Under the pieces are notes generated by a model, which worked only from the letters and a program-made list of their open reading frames with translations, did not search any database and was not told where the DNA came from. This document shows positions 35,109-45,062 of a stretch of DNA of 64,000 nucleotides, piece by piece (position 1 is the first letter of the stretch; the number at the start of each line of letters is the position of its first letter). The DNA is taken from positions 1 through 64,000 of the forward strand of contig JANQIO010000178.1 of assembly GCA_028282105.1 (NCBI GenBank). The letters run 5' to 3'. The translations under genes were made by a program, and so were the position numbers. The stretch is from Halieaceae bacterium (GTDB lineage Bacteria > Pseudomonadota > Gammaproteobacteria > Pseudomonadales > Halieaceae).

Positions 35109-35591
35109 ATGCGGAAGGTTCTCATATTCGGTAACTCGGGCTCAGGCAAGTCAACGCTGGCAAAAGCGCTGCAGGACACCGACGGCCTTGCACACCTCGA
35201 TCTGGACACGCTGGCCTGGCTGCCGACTTCTGAGCCTGAGAGACGACCCCTGTCAGAGTCGAAAGCAGATATCGATGCATTTCGCGAGGCGCATGAAGAC
35301 TGGGTGATCGAAGGATGCTACGCCGACCTGATTGAACTGGCAGTCCCGCACGCCACCGAACTGTTCTTTATGGACCTTTCGGTCGAAGACTGTAAAGCCA
35401 ATGCCAGGCGCCGACCCTGGGAACCCCACAAGTACGCGACCAGGGAATCGCAGGATGCCAACCTGCCCATGCTGCTGGACTGGATTGCCCAGTATGAGGA
35501 GCGGGAGGGCCCTTTCTCCAGGGCTGCGCACCTATCGCTGTTCGAAGGCTTTACAGGCAAGAAAACACGCTTCACCCATAACGCACGCTGA
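35109..35591 (+). CDS. P-loop NTPase, adenylate/shikimate-kinase-like
   Basis: Walker A VLIFGNSGSGKSTLAKAL, HLDLDTLAW, WVIEGCYADLIELAVPHATELFFMDLS; TTG 35100 is an alternative start overlapping the previous gene. Confidence 0.8.
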   Translation: MRKVLIFGNSGSGKSTLAKALQDTDGLAHLDLDTLAWLPTSEPERRPLSESKADIDAFREAHEDWVIEGCYADLIELAVPHATELFFMDLSVEDCKANARRRPWEPHKYATRESQDANLPMLLDWIAQYEEREGPFSRAAHLSLFEGFTGKKTRFTHNAR

Positions 35592-35677
35592 CGCTGAGAA
35601 CAGGCTACACTCTCCGCCTGTACCGTCGTCGACCTGCCCCACCCCACTAGCCATTTCGTGAAGGAGAATCCAAGATC

Positions 35678-36079
35678 ATGGAAGCACTTATCGCCACCTA
35701 CAGTTCTTCGATCACTGCCCTCGGTGCTGTTGCAGCACTAATGCTTCTGCAGGTACTGGTTGTGGATCTACTGGGGATCATGAACAAACACGTGCCGGGC
35801 TCTCCGGTGGCGGCAGATCATTCCAACGCCTTGTTTCGCGCCACTCGCACCGTAGGGAATACCAACGAGAGCGTGGCTATTTTCATCTGCGCCCTGCTGT
35901 TCTGCCTGTTGTCTTCAGCGTCCCCTACTTATACCGCCTACGCGGCATGGGGCTATCTGTTGAGTCGCCTGGCATACGCAGTCTGCTACTACGCAAACCT
36001 GCAAATACTGCGCTCGGTGACCTTCGGCGTCTCCCTGCTCGCACTGGGCGCACTTATTTTCATTGGTGCCTTTACCTAG
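35678..36079 (+). CDS. MAPEG-family membrane protein
   Basis: Four-TM architecture; SNALFRATRTVGNTNESVAIFICALL and AYAVCYYANLQILRSVTFGVSLLALGAL. Confidence 0.8.
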   Translation: MEALIATYSSSITALGAVAALMLLQVLVVDLLGIMNKHVPGSPVAADHSNALFRATRTVGNTNESVAIFICALLFCLLSSASPTYTAYAAWGYLLSRLAYAVCYYANLQILRSVTFGVSLLALGALIFIGAFT

Positions 36080-36104
36080 CACCCTCCCAAACTCAAGGAT
36101 CAAC

Positions 36105-36461
36105 GTGGAACACAGAAAACTGGTACTGCCGGAATTCCTCAACGACCAGGGCTACCTGTTTGGCGGCAACTTGCTGAAGTGGGTGGACGAATCCGCCTAT
36201 ATCACCGCCAGCCTGGAGTTCCCGGGCAACCGGCTGGTGACCGTGTCGCTGAGTGAAGTCAACTTCAAGAACCCCATCCATCCCGGCGAACTGTTGTGCT
36301 TTGATGTGCAACGGGTCCGCAAGGGCACCACCTCGGTGACCTACTCCATTGATGTTATCGGCGAGAAACTGGCCGGCACACGCTCGCCGCTGTTTGTCAC
36401 CAAGATCACCTTTGTGAACGTCGCCGACGACGGCCAGCCTACCCCGATCAAAACCAGCTAG
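36105..36461 (+). CDS. Hotdog-fold acyl-CoA thioesterase
   Basis: LPEFLNDQGYLFGGNLLKWVDESAYITASLEF...FKNPIHPGELL; likely GTG start 36105. Confidence 0.87.
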   Translation: MEHRKLVLPEFLNDQGYLFGGNLLKWVDESAYITASLEFPGNRLVTVSLSEVNFKNPIHPGELLCFDVQRVRKGTTSVTYSIDVIGEKLAGTRSPLFVTKITFVNVADDGQPTPIKTS

Positions 36462-36561
36462 CCGCGCCGTGCCTCCCGGGCAAGAAGGCCAGGGCCGCTT
36501 CCGCTTTGAAGCAGCCGGCAATCTGCTTTAGCATGAGCGCAGTTGAGTTGCGGAGAAGCAC

Positions 36562-37098
36562 TTGCCGATTCTGCTTGTTCTCATCGCCGCCCTGACGGGC
36601 GGTGGCCATGACTGCCGCCATGCTGCCGGCAGCTGGGACTGCGACGCCATGCTCTACCTGCTCGATGATTCCCCCGGTGTGCCGCAGCTTAAGGACCTGC
36701 GGCACATTGCCGATGTCACGCCCTCCCCTGACGTTACGGCTCAATCTGACACTGACACCCCTGCAATTAGTGAGCCTCCGGCACCCGACACACGCCCTGA
36801 AACTCCCACAAATTCGCCGGCACCGGTATCCCTTGCGACACCTGTGGAAGGCTGGGCTGTGCAGATCGCCGCGTTTGGCGATCGGGACGCCGCAGAGCTG
36901 GGTGCGCAGCGCATTGGTATCGACAGCGTGAACATCGTGCCCACCCGCCGTGACGGGGAGGACTGGTATGTGTTGCTGCTGGGTATCTATCCGAGCCGGG
37001 AACAGGCCGAGCAAGCCGGGCTAGGCTATGCCGAAGAATCCGGCGGCAGCTACTGGGTGCGCAACGCCGCTGCGCTGCCGAGGCCAGGCACTAACTAG
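36562..37098 (+). CDS. SPOR-domain protein
   Basis: C-terminal GWAVQIAAFGDRDAAELGAQRIG...PTRRDGEDWYVLLLGIYPSREQAEQA after a Pro/Thr-rich linker. Confidence 0.8.
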   Translation: MPILLVLIAALTGGGHDCRHAAGSWDCDAMLYLLDDSPGVPQLKDLRHIADVTPSPDVTAQSDTDTPAISEPPAPDTRPETPTNSPAPVSLATPVEGWAVQIAAFGDRDAAELGAQRIGIDSVNIVPTRRDGEDWYVLLLGIYPSREQAEQAGLGYAEESGGSYWVRNAAALPRPGTN

Positions 37099-37669
37099 CC
37101 GCCTGGCGCCGCCAGGCGGCCACACGGAGCAGCAGCAGGGCCACACAGACTGCGGCAAACAGGTAGTGCTGCGGGCGGCCAGTCTGCACCGCATTCCCGA
37201 CATAGCTCACCGTAAACGCCACCCAAATCAGGTAACCACCCACCGTGTGCAGGCGTTTCCAGTGTTTGCCCAGGGCGCGAACAGAAGCATCGTTCGAAGT
37301 AAACGCCATGGCGTAGATGGCGGCATAGATCAGTGGACCCGGGAATACTTCGAACTCAGACCAGTCACCCCAGACAAAATGGAACAGCACCACAATGCCC
37401 AGCAGGTGATAGGAATGGGAAATGGCAAAGGCGATCCCCAACTGGCGTCGCGCCTGCATCACCGGCCGCCAGCGGCCATCGGGTAACAGGCGGTGCAGCG
37501 AGGAAGCCGACCAGGCCAGGGCAAACAGCACCAGCGAGGAGCCGGCCGTCAGTCGTATGAAGGCGCCGGTTCCCGCCTGGGTAAACCCGCTGGACCAGCA
37601 GGCAGCCGCCGCCAGCGCTAGCGCCAGGGTGGTCACAGGTACAGCCAGGTTTTTCAGGTTCCAGGTCAT
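37091..37669 (-). CDS. Ferric-reductase-like transmembrane protein
   Basis: Multi-TM with RRQLGIAFAISHSYHLLGIV and WKRLHTVGGYLIWVAF histidines. Confidence 0.7.
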   Translation of the reverse strand: MTWNLKNLAVPVTTLALALAAAACWSSGFTQAGTGAFIRLTAGSSLVLFALAWSASSLHRLLPDGRWRPVMQARRQLGIAFAISHSYHLLGIVVLFHFVWGDWSEFEVFPGPLIYAAIYAMAFTSNDASVRALGKHWKRLHTVGGYLIWVAFTVSYVGNAVQTGRPQHYLFAAVCVALLLLRVAAWRRQAAS

Positions 37670-37839
37670 GCGTGGAGTCTACACGCGACACCCGGGGAAA
37701 GGCGGGCAAATCCTGTTAAAAATGTGGCAAGGCGCTAGCGATTTCCGGCACAGGTCGAGCCACGGGCTCAGTGCGTCGGCCGCATCCGCCATAGAGTCCG
37801 GTACACTGTGCCCCGCCCCACAGCCAAAGGTTGCTTACC

Positions 37840-38184
37840 ATGATCATCGTCGTCGCCAAAATCAGCTTCCACTCCCAGCAAGACCGCGATTTGGCCGTGG
37901 AACGCTCCGCGCCGATTCAGCAGGCGACGCGGGACCAGGAGCCGGGTTGCCTCGACTACTGTTTCGCGGCAGATCCCTGCGCACCGACGGTGATCCAGGT
38001 CTACGAACTGTGGCAGGACAGCGCCTCGCTGGCCGCGCACTTCGACCACCCCAACTACCAGGCCATGGTCGAGCTGCTCTCGGGCCTGGGCTTTGTAGAC
38101 AGCATTAACCGCGCTTACCTCACCGAGCGTGACGAGCCGGTCTATGGTGAGAATGGCGAGAAGAAAACCGCCTTCTTCGAGTAG
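37840..38184 (+). CDS. Antibiotic biosynthesis monooxygenase (ABM)-like protein
   Basis: MIIVVAKISFHSQQ...ATRDQEPGCLDYCFAADPCAPTVIQVYELWQDSASLAAHFDHPNYQ. Confidence 0.85.
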   Translation: MIIVVAKISFHSQQDRDLAVERSAPIQQATRDQEPGCLDYCFAADPCAPTVIQVYELWQDSASLAAHFDHPNYQAMVELLSGLGFVDSINRAYLTERDEPVYGENGEKKTAFFE

Positions 38185-38263
38185 TTACTCGCGCCACCGG
38201 CGCGCCCACGGTCTCGCCAGGGTAGCTCCCATCCCGGCGGCCGTGGTCATTACCGCCTGGCTG

Positions 38264-39796
38264 TCAGCGCGCCGCGCCCTTGTAGGCCTCCTGCAGGTGA
38301 CGCTTGTAGAGCTTGCCGTTTTCCATGCGCGGCAGCTCTTTCATGAAGTCGATGGAGCGCGGCACCTTGATGTGGGACAGATGCTCCCGGCACCACTCGA
38401 TCAACTCGTGGGCTAGGCTTTCATCGGCTGACTCAAAGTCCACCGGCTGCACCACGGCCTTCACTTCTTCACCGAACTCGGCGTTGGGAATGCCAAACAC
38501 CGCCACGTCCGCCACCTTGGCGTGGGTGATCAACAGGTTCTCGATTTCCTGGGGGTAGATGTTCACACCGCCGGAGATGATCATGAAGTTCTTGCGGTCG
38601 GTAAGGAACAGGAAGCCGTCCTCATCCAGATAGCCCACATCGCCCAGCGTGGACCAGCCGTGGCGGTTGTAGGACTTCTGGGTCTTCTCCGGTTCGTTGT
38701 GATACTCAAAGCGCGGACCGTTGGCGAAGTACACGGTACCCACCTCGCCCTGGGCGACTTCCTCGCCCTCGTCGTCGCAAATGCGTACTTCGCAGTTAAT
38801 CGCCTGACCGACGCTGCCAGGGCGCTGCAGCCAGGTGTTGGAGTCGATGATGGTCATGCCCGAGCCTTCGGAGCCGGCGTAGTACTCCATCAGCACCGGG
38901 CCCCACCAGGCGATCATCTGGTGCTTCACATCCACCGGGCAAGGGGCGGCGGCGTGAATCGCCAGCTTCAGAGAGCTGACGTCGTACTTACCGCGCACAT
39001 CTTCCGGCAGCTTGAGCATGCGGATGAACATAATCGGCACCCACTGGCTGTGGGTTACCTGGTGTTCCTGGATCAAGGACAGCGCCTTCTCGCCGTCGAA
39101 CTTTTCCATGATCACAGTGGTGCCGCCCATGGCCAGGATCAGGTTGTTGTAGTGCAGCGGCGCGGCGTGATAAAGCGGCGCCGGCGACAGGTAGACGGTG
39201 TTCTCATCAATGCCGAAGAAGGCGGCAAAGGCCTGCATACTGGGGTGCACATCGTCGAGGCTTTCCAGTTCGTTCACGGTCAGCACGCCCTTGGGCTGAC
39301 CCGTGGTGCCGGAGGAATAGAGCATGGGTGTGCCGTAGCTCTCGTCGGCGACGCGCTCTGCCGGCATTGCGGCTACCGCATCCTCCCAGGACTCGAAGCC
39401 GGGCACGGTGCCGTTGATCATGTAGTAGTGCTGGATGGCGGGAATGCCGCCCACCAGTTCCTCGGCCACCGCCGCCAGCTTCTTCGAACCGATAAACAGT
39501 TTGGCGTTGCAGTTCTCGAGAATGTACTGGGTTTCCTCCTTGCGAAGATGGGTGCTGATCGGGGTAAAGATCAGCCCGCAGCGCAGGGCCCCCTGCACGA
39601 TCTCCAGAAACTGGGGATCGTTCTCGAGCATCATGCCGATATGGTCGCCACGCTGGAGACCGTGGGAGCGGAACAACTGGGCGATGCGGTTGGTGCGTTC
39701 GTCCAGTTCGGCATAGGTGGTGACCTTGCCGGAATTCCCCATGATAATCGCGGGCTTATCCGGGGTTACCTTGGCGGTGGTACTGATGTGGGCCAT
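38264..39796 (-). CDS. Acyl-CoA synthetase (AMP-binding)
   Basis: MLYSSGTTGQPKGV, GDVGYLDEDGFLFLTDRKNFMIISGGVNIYPQEIE, MENGKLYKRHL. Confidence 0.95.
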   Translation of the reverse strand: MAHISTTAKVTPDKPAIIMGNSGKVTTYAELDERTNRIAQLFRSHGLQRGDHIGMMLENDPQFLEIVQGALRCGLIFTPISTHLRKEETQYILENCNAKLFIGSKKLAAVAEELVGGIPAIQHYYMINGTVPGFESWEDAVAAMPAERVADESYGTPMLYSSGTTGQPKGVLTVNELESLDDVHPSMQAFAAFFGIDENTVYLSPAPLYHAAPLHYNNLILAMGGTTVIMEKFDGEKALSLIQEHQVTHSQWVPIMFIRMLKLPEDVRGKYDVSSLKLAIHAAAPCPVDVKHQMIAWWGPVLMEYYAGSEGSGMTIIDSNTWLQRPGSVGQAINCEVRICDDEGEEVAQGEVGTVYFANGPRFEYHNEPEKTQKSYNRHGWSTLGDVGYLDEDGFLFLTDRKNFMIISGGVNIYPQEIENLLITHAKVADVAVFGIPNAEFGEEVKAVVQPVDFESADESLAHELIEWCREHLSHIKVPRSIDFMKELPRMENGKLYKRHLQEAYKGAAR

Positions 39797-39855
39797 ACAG
39801 CGGTCCTCTGTTTATCGTTATGAGCAAAACCAGAGGACCATGATAGCCGGATTTT

Positions 39856-41307
39856 TTACAGCCGCTCCAGTATCCCCGTCAGCAGGCGCCAGAAAGGCTC
39901 AACGGTTGAAATTTCCAGCCGCTCGCGGGGGGAGTGAGCGCCGCGGATGGTGGGGCCGAAGCTCAAAATATCGCACTCGCCAAGTTTGCCTTTGAGAATG
40001 CCGCACTCCAGGCCCGCGTGAATGGCCTTCACCTCGGGCTCACCGCCGAACAGCTCGCCGTAGACGGTTTTGCCCAGGGCCAGCAGCTCACTGTCAAAGT
40101 CCGGCTGCCAGCCGGGGTAGTCGATGGTGTTCTCCACTGCCATGCCCTGCCACTCAGCCACCGCCATCACCTGCTGGGCCAGGCCCTCGGCTTCATCGGC
40201 GTTGAAGTAGCGCAGCGTGGTTTCCACGAACACGCCCTCCGCGTCCACCCGTACCACGGCCAGGTTAATGCTCAGATCCACCAGGTCGGCGGGCTGTTCG
40301 GCGTTGTAGCTGATGGCGCCATGAGGGAACAGTTGCACCATCTGCTCAAAGGCGGCCTGGTCTGCCGCACTGAGTACCTCGGGCGCGCTGTCTGCAGCCA
40401 TTTCCAGGCTGAGTCCGTTGTCGGCCTCAGGCAGGAACGCCCGCCAGCGCGTCAGCAGGCGGGCATTGAGGGCCTCGAGTTTTTCCCGGGCGCCCGCGGG
40501 TGCTAGCACGGTAAGTCTGGCCTCGCGGGGAATCACGTTGTGGGCGGTGCCTCCATCGAAGGCAGCCAGCCGTACCTGCAGTTCGCGGGCTTCTACCAGC
40601 CACTGGCCCAGCAGCTTGATGGCATTGCCCAACTGCTGGTGAATCTGGATACCGGAGTGGCCACCGGCGAGTCCGCGCAGGCGCAGGGTCCAGGCCTCAA
40701 ATTCACCGGCTGGAGTTCCGCGCGCCAGAGGTTTGCGCAGTACCCAACCGCGGCCGCCGGCACAGCCGACAAAAAACTCCGGCCAGTCCTCGCTGTCCAG
40801 GTTGATCATGCGCTTGCCGGTCAGCAGCGAGACATCCAGGTCGGACGCACCCCACAGGCCGCTCTCCTCTTCCACGGTAAACAGCAGCTCCAGCGGCGGA
40901 TGTGACAGGCCCTCGGTGGTCATCAGCGCGAGCGCGGCTGAACAGCCGATGCCGTTGTCGGCTCCCAGGGTGGTGCGATCGGCCAGCAGCCAGTCGTCTT
41001 CCACCTGCAACGTTAACGGGTCGCGCTGGAAGTCGTGGTCCTTGTCGTCAGTCTTGACCGTCACCATGTCCAGGTGGTTCTGGATAATCAGCACGGCCTC
41101 GTCCTCCCGGCCCTGGCTGCCCGCCACCCGAACCACCAGGTTGCCGCGCGCATCGGTTTGCCAGGGGCAGGCATGGGCCTCGGCTAGGCCGATGATGTGT
41201 TCACGTACCGCAGCTTCCTCGGCAGAGGGCCGGGGAATCTGGGTGATTTCATAGAAGCGCTGCCACAGCGCGGCGGGTTCCGTGGGATAGCTGGCGGGCT
41301 GAGTCAC
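39856..41307 (-). CDS. pepD: Beta-Ala-Xaa (aminoacyl-histidine) dipeptidase
   Basis: NHLDMVTVK, LGADNGIGCSAALALM, FTVEEESGLWGA, GGHSGIQIH, HAGLECGIL. Confidence 0.93.
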   Translation of the reverse strand: MTQPASYPTEPAALWQRFYEITQIPRPSAEEAAVREHIIGLAEAHACPWQTDARGNLVVRVAGSQGREDEAVLIIQNHLDMVTVKTDDKDHDFQRDPLTLQVEDDWLLADRTTLGADNGIGCSAALALMTTEGLSHPPLELLFTVEEESGLWGASDLDVSLLTGKRMINLDSEDWPEFFVGCAGGRGWVLRKPLARGTPAGEFEAWTLRLRGLAGGHSGIQIHQQLGNAIKLLGQWLVEARELQVRLAAFDGGTAHNVIPREARLTVLAPAGAREKLEALNARLLTRWRAFLPEADNGLSLEMAADSAPEVLSAADQAAFEQMVQLFPHGAISYNAEQPADLVDLSINLAVVRVDAEGVFVETTLRYFNADEAEGLAQQVMAVAEWQGMAVENTIDYPGWQPDFDSELLALGKTVYGELFGGEPEVKAIHAGLECGILKGKLGECDILSFGPTIRGAHSPRERLEISTVEPFWRLLTGILERL

Positions 41308-41888
41308 TGGCTGTCTCCGTATAACAGGTCGGCAAGCGCCGAGAATTCGTTCACCACATAGTCCGCCTGGGCGGCGTGGGGGCTGTCGCCGGCGGGGTCA
41401 TACAGGCAGGACGGCATACCGGCGTTGGCGGCAGCCTGTAAATCATAGAGAAAATCACCCACACAGAGCATCCTGTCCGGCGCCAGCCGGAAACCGCTGG
41501 CGATAGTCAACAGTCCTTCGGGGTGGGGTTTGGCGGCGGCGTCTTCCCGGGCCACCAGCACGTCGGTGGGGATTGCCAGGGTCTCCATCATGAGCGTGGC
41601 AGCCTCGCGGCTGTTGCGGGTGAAAATGCCGAACGGCATGCGTCTTTCGGCCAGCAGTCGGCACAGGGCCTCGGCACCGTCGATCCAGCTCGCGCTGCGG
41701 GCGCCGGCCATTTCATACTCATGGATGATGGCCATGGCACGCTGTCGCTCAGGCTCGCTGTCCAGGCCCTCCACATACTCCAGCAGGCCTGTACCCTGGG
41801 GGCAGCCGGTGTCGGCGCGCATGCCGGCAAAGTCCAGACGGGAGTCCGCCAGGGTGCCGTCCAGGTCGAACACAATGCCCAGGAACAT
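41304..41888 (-). CDS. HAD-superfamily hydrolase
   Basis: FDLDGTLADSRLDF, FTRNSREAA, KPHPEGLL, CVGDFLYDLQAAANAG. Confidence 0.92.
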   Translation of the reverse strand: MFLGIVFDLDGTLADSRLDFAGMRADTGCPQGTGLLEYVEGLDSEPERQRAMAIIHEYEMAGARSASWIDGAEALCRLLAERRMPFGIFTRNSREAATLMMETLAIPTDVLVAREDAAAKPHPEGLLTIASGFRLAPDRMLCVGDFLYDLQAAANAGMPSCLYDPAGDSPHAAQADYVVNEFSALADLLYGDSQ

Positions 41889-41898
41889 CAGTACCGCG

Positions 41899-42753
41899 CT
41901 ACTGCAGCCGGCGCTGCATGCACTCCTGCATGCAAGTCGCCACCAGGCTGCCGTCCTGTGTGAAGAAGCGGCCTCGGGCCAGGCCGCGCGCGCCGCCTAC
42001 CCGCTCGCAGTTCACCTCGTACAGCAACCACTGGTCGACCCGGCAGGGGGCGTGAAACCACATGGCGTGATCGAGGCTGGCGGTCTGCATGCCCTGGAAG
42101 AAGCTGCGGCCACGGGGCAGCAGCGTGGCATCTACCAGGCCGCAGTCGGAAATATAGGACAGCAGCGCCGCGTGCAGGGCCGGTGCATCACCCAGGGTTT
42201 CGGTGGTCTTCAGCCAGATATGCAGCAGACCGTCGCGGGGCTTGGGCTTGCGCCAGTCAACGCTTTCGACAAAGCGCACGTCCCAGTCCAGGCCATCGGT
42301 AATCTGGAACTCGGGCCAGAAAAAATCCTCTTCCATGTGGATCTCGCGCTCGGTGCGCAGGCCCTCGGGTCCGCGCACCGCCGGCATATCCGGTTCAAAC
42401 TCGTCTCCGCTCTCCGGGATATGGAAGGACATGGAGCTGACCAGGATGATGCGTCCTTTCTGGCTCGCCACCACCCGGCGCGAGCTGAAGCTGCCGCCGT
42501 CGCGGGCCGGCTGCACTTCCAGGGTGACGGGAATCTTGCCGTCCCCCGGGCGCAGGAAATAGGCGTGCTGGGAATGAATCTGGCGCTCTTTGGGCACCGT
42601 TAGCTGCGCGGCGCGCACTGCCTGAGCCAGCACCTGGCCACCGTACAGGCGGGGGCCATCCGGATGGGTGTTCTGGGCGATGAAACGGTTTTCACCGTCG
42701 GGTTCCAGCGACATGGTGGCGAGCAAATGCTCGAGGGTCTGGCGATCGGGCAC
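41899..42753 (-). CDS. tesB: Acyl-CoA thioesterase II
   Basis: LYGGQVLAQAVRAAQLTVP, HSQHAYFLRPGD, LDHAMWFHAPCRVDQWLLYEVNCERVGGARGLARGRFFTQDGSLVA. Confidence 0.93.
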   Translation of the reverse strand: MPDRQTLEHLLATMSLEPDGENRFIAQNTHPDGPRLYGGQVLAQAVRAAQLTVPKERQIHSQHAYFLRPGDGKIPVTLEVQPARDGGSFSSRRVVASQKGRIILVSSMSFHIPESGDEFEPDMPAVRGPEGLRTEREIHMEEDFFWPEFQITDGLDWDVRFVESVDWRKPKPRDGLLHIWLKTTETLGDAPALHAALLSYISDCGLVDATLLPRGRSFFQGMQTASLDHAMWFHAPCRVDQWLLYEVNCERVGGARGLARGRFFTQDGSLVATCMQECMQRRLQ

Positions 42754-42880
42754 GGTTTATCCTTAGTACAACGGATCGGAGGGCGATGTGCGGGCGACAT
42801 TATGCCCGCGGCCTCCCACCCAATGGAAGTGTCGCCCAGCGCCGACCATACTGGGGGCTTCCAGCAGCGAGGAGATCACC

Positions 42881-43735
42881 ATGGAAAACTTCGACGGAAA
42901 GGTGGCGGTTATCACCGGAGGCGCCAGCGGGATCGGACTGGCTATTGCTGAAGCACTGGTCAGCGAAGGCGCGCGGGTGGCGATTGCCGATATCAAGGGC
43001 GCCGAGCAGGCCGCCGCGGCGCTGGGCGACAATGCCCGTGGCTATCGCTGCGATGTCACACAGATGAGTGACATCGAGGCGCTGGCGGACGCCGCCTGGT
43101 CAGAATTCGGGCAGGTGGACCTGCTGTTCAATAATGCCGGCGTGATGCCCGGGGTGGCGCCGCTCACCGGCGCCAGCGAGAACGACCTGCGCTGGGTCTA
43201 TGAGGTGAACGTGTTTGGCGCCTGGAACGTCTGCAAGGTGTTCGTCGAGCGGCTCACCGGCCAGGGCAGCCCCGCCCACATCGTCAACACCGGCTCAGAA
43301 AACAGCCTCTGCGCCCTGGGCCCGATGATGGCGGTATACAACTCCAGCAAGCACGCCGTGTTGGGCTTCACCGATATCCTGCGCCACGAGCTGCCGGATT
43401 TCATCGGCATCAGCCTGCTGTGCCCGGGCGTGGTAAAAACCAGCCTGGCCAGCAGCGTGGAAGCCCGCCCGGAGGATTTCGGCGGACCGGAGAAAAACCA
43501 GCTCGGCGATATGACCATCGGCATGGAGCCCGCGGAGCTGGCGCGCCGTTGCCTGGACGGTGTCCGTCGCGGGGACTTCTTCATCGTCACGCACTACGCC
43601 ACCCGCTATATGGCGGAGGAACGCTGCCAGGAAGTCATGAAGGCCTTTGACGAGCAGACCGAGGCCTATGACGGCTGGCAGGAATGGGACAGCCGCAGCA
43701 TGATACTGCGTGCCCTGGGCGCGCTGTCAGATTAG
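42881..43735 (+). CDS. SDR-family oxidoreductase
   Basis: VAVITGGASGIGLAIAEAL, NNAGVMPG, YNSSKHAVLG; ATG 42881. Confidence 0.93.
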   Translation: MENFDGKVAVITGGASGIGLAIAEALVSEGARVAIADIKGAEQAAAALGDNARGYRCDVTQMSDIEALADAAWSEFGQVDLLFNNAGVMPGVAPLTGASENDLRWVYEVNVFGAWNVCKVFVERLTGQGSPAHIVNTGSENSLCALGPMMAVYNSSKHAVLGFTDILRHELPDFIGISLLCPGVVKTSLASSVEARPEDFGGPEKNQLGDMTIGMEPAELARRCLDGVRRGDFFIVTHYATRYMAEERCQEVMKAFDEQTEAYDGWQEWDSRSMILRALGALSD

Positions 43736-43743
43736 GCCGGGTA

Positions 43744-45024
43744 TCAGGAGGCTTTCGCCGCCGGTTCGATAAAAGCCAGCCGCGGGTCGTTGGGGTAGAT
43801 CCACTCGTCGCCAATCACCTGCTGCACCCGCAGTTCCTCGGGCACCCTGTCGATGCCAATCAACTGGTCGGCGGCCTGGTTCCAGTGATAGATGCGCACT
43901 TCCTGGTAGCTCAGGGGCACGCCCCTGAAAGCGTAGGACTCCATTGATTTCTGGATCTTCTCGCCAAACTGGGTGTCCTCCAGCAACACCTGGCACAGTG
44001 ATTCGCCGTTGTTGTCGGTCCACAGGTCTGGGGGTACGCCGTCGCCCCAGTCCGGAGCCATGGTCCAGGTTTCCATGCGGCACTTGTCGATGCCGTTGGG
44101 CCAGAACAGGATCGGCGGTATCGCCGCCGCCGACAGCGGCACCACCAGGTTGGGGAACAGGCCGTAAGACTGGGTGCAGGTGCGGGCAATCTCCCCCACG
44201 GTATCGATCTGCACCACGTCGTCGGGCACGCCCACGGCATCCAGGTTGCCCCGGTCCCCGGCCGGCACCGGCGCCACCATGCGGCCATGGCCGTTGAGAT
44301 ACATGGTGTTGACGTTGCGACGGTCGTCGAGAATCGGCGACACCGTCTTGGGGTGAATACTGCGCACGTGGTAGACCTCGGTGTTGGCCTCCATGGCGAT
44401 CTTCCAGTTGCAGTCCAGGTCCCAGATATGCCGAGCCGCCAGGCGGCATTTGTCGAACTGGAACTCTTCCCACTCGTCGGCAATCGGCCCCAGCCAGTCC
44501 AGCAGGGTCGGCGCTTCATCATCGAAGTTCACGAAGATCAGGTTGCCGAATCGTTCGCAACGCACTGCCTTAAGGCCCCGGCAACTGAAGTCCAGGTCGC
44601 GGAAGTCTTCCGGATCGCGAACCGCTATCAGCTCACCCTCGTGGCTGTAACTCCAGCCATGGTACTGGCAGGTGAGGCGTTTCTTCTTGCCGCTTTCTTC
44701 GGTCACCACTGGCGCGCCGCGGTGGCTACAGGTGTTGTAGAAGGCATTGATGGCGCCGCTTTCGGCATGCACCAGCACCACCGGCTGGCCGGCGTTCTCC
44801 CACAGCCGGAAGCAGCCGGGCTCGGGCAACTCGTCGATGTGGGCGGCGAGCAGCCAGCTCTTGCGCCAGACGTGGTCCAGTTCCAGTTGGTAATAGCGCG
44901 GGTCCACATAGCGACCGGCGGGGATGTCCGGCAGGGTCGGAAAACCCTCGGGCGGCGCGGTGCGCGCGGCCTCGTACTCCATCAGGTCGCGCAGTTGCTG
45001 GATTTCGGCAGGGCTCATAGGCAT
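43744..45024 (-). CDS. Rieske non-heme iron oxygenase, alpha subunit
   Basis: Rieske motif CSHRGAPVVTEESGKKKRLTCQYHGWSY; NWKIAMEANTEVYHVRSIHP; start chosen at 45024 (ORF open to 45060). Confidence 0.93.
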   Translation of the reverse strand: MPMSPAEIQQLRDLMEYEAARTAPPEGFPTLPDIPAGRYVDPRYYQLELDHVWRKSWLLAAHIDELPEPGCFRLWENAGQPVVLVHAESGAINAFYNTCSHRGAPVVTEESGKKKRLTCQYHGWSYSHEGELIAVRDPEDFRDLDFSCRGLKAVRCERFGNLIFVNFDDEAPTLLDWLGPIADEWEEFQFDKCRLAARHIWDLDCNWKIAMEANTEVYHVRSIHPKTVSPILDDRRNVNTMYLNGHGRMVAPVPAGDRGNLDAVGVPDDVVQIDTVGEIARTCTQSYGLFPNLVVPLSAAAIPPILFWPNGIDKCRMETWTMAPDWGDGVPPDLWTDNNGESLCQVLLEDTQFGEKIQKSMESYAFRGVPLSYQEVRIYHWNQAADQLIGIDRVPEELRVQQVIGDEWIYPNDPRLAFIEPAAKAS

Positions 45025-45062
45025 GCAAATATCTCCGTCGACAGGGGCGGCACTCGACAAGA

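Noticed and set aside
38522-39823. 433-aa plus-strand ORF opposite the acyl-CoA synthetase
   Set aside because: Antisense open frame from high GC; His/Gly/Val-rich shadow translation and no domain motifs, while the minus-strand gene has clear AMP-binding signatures.
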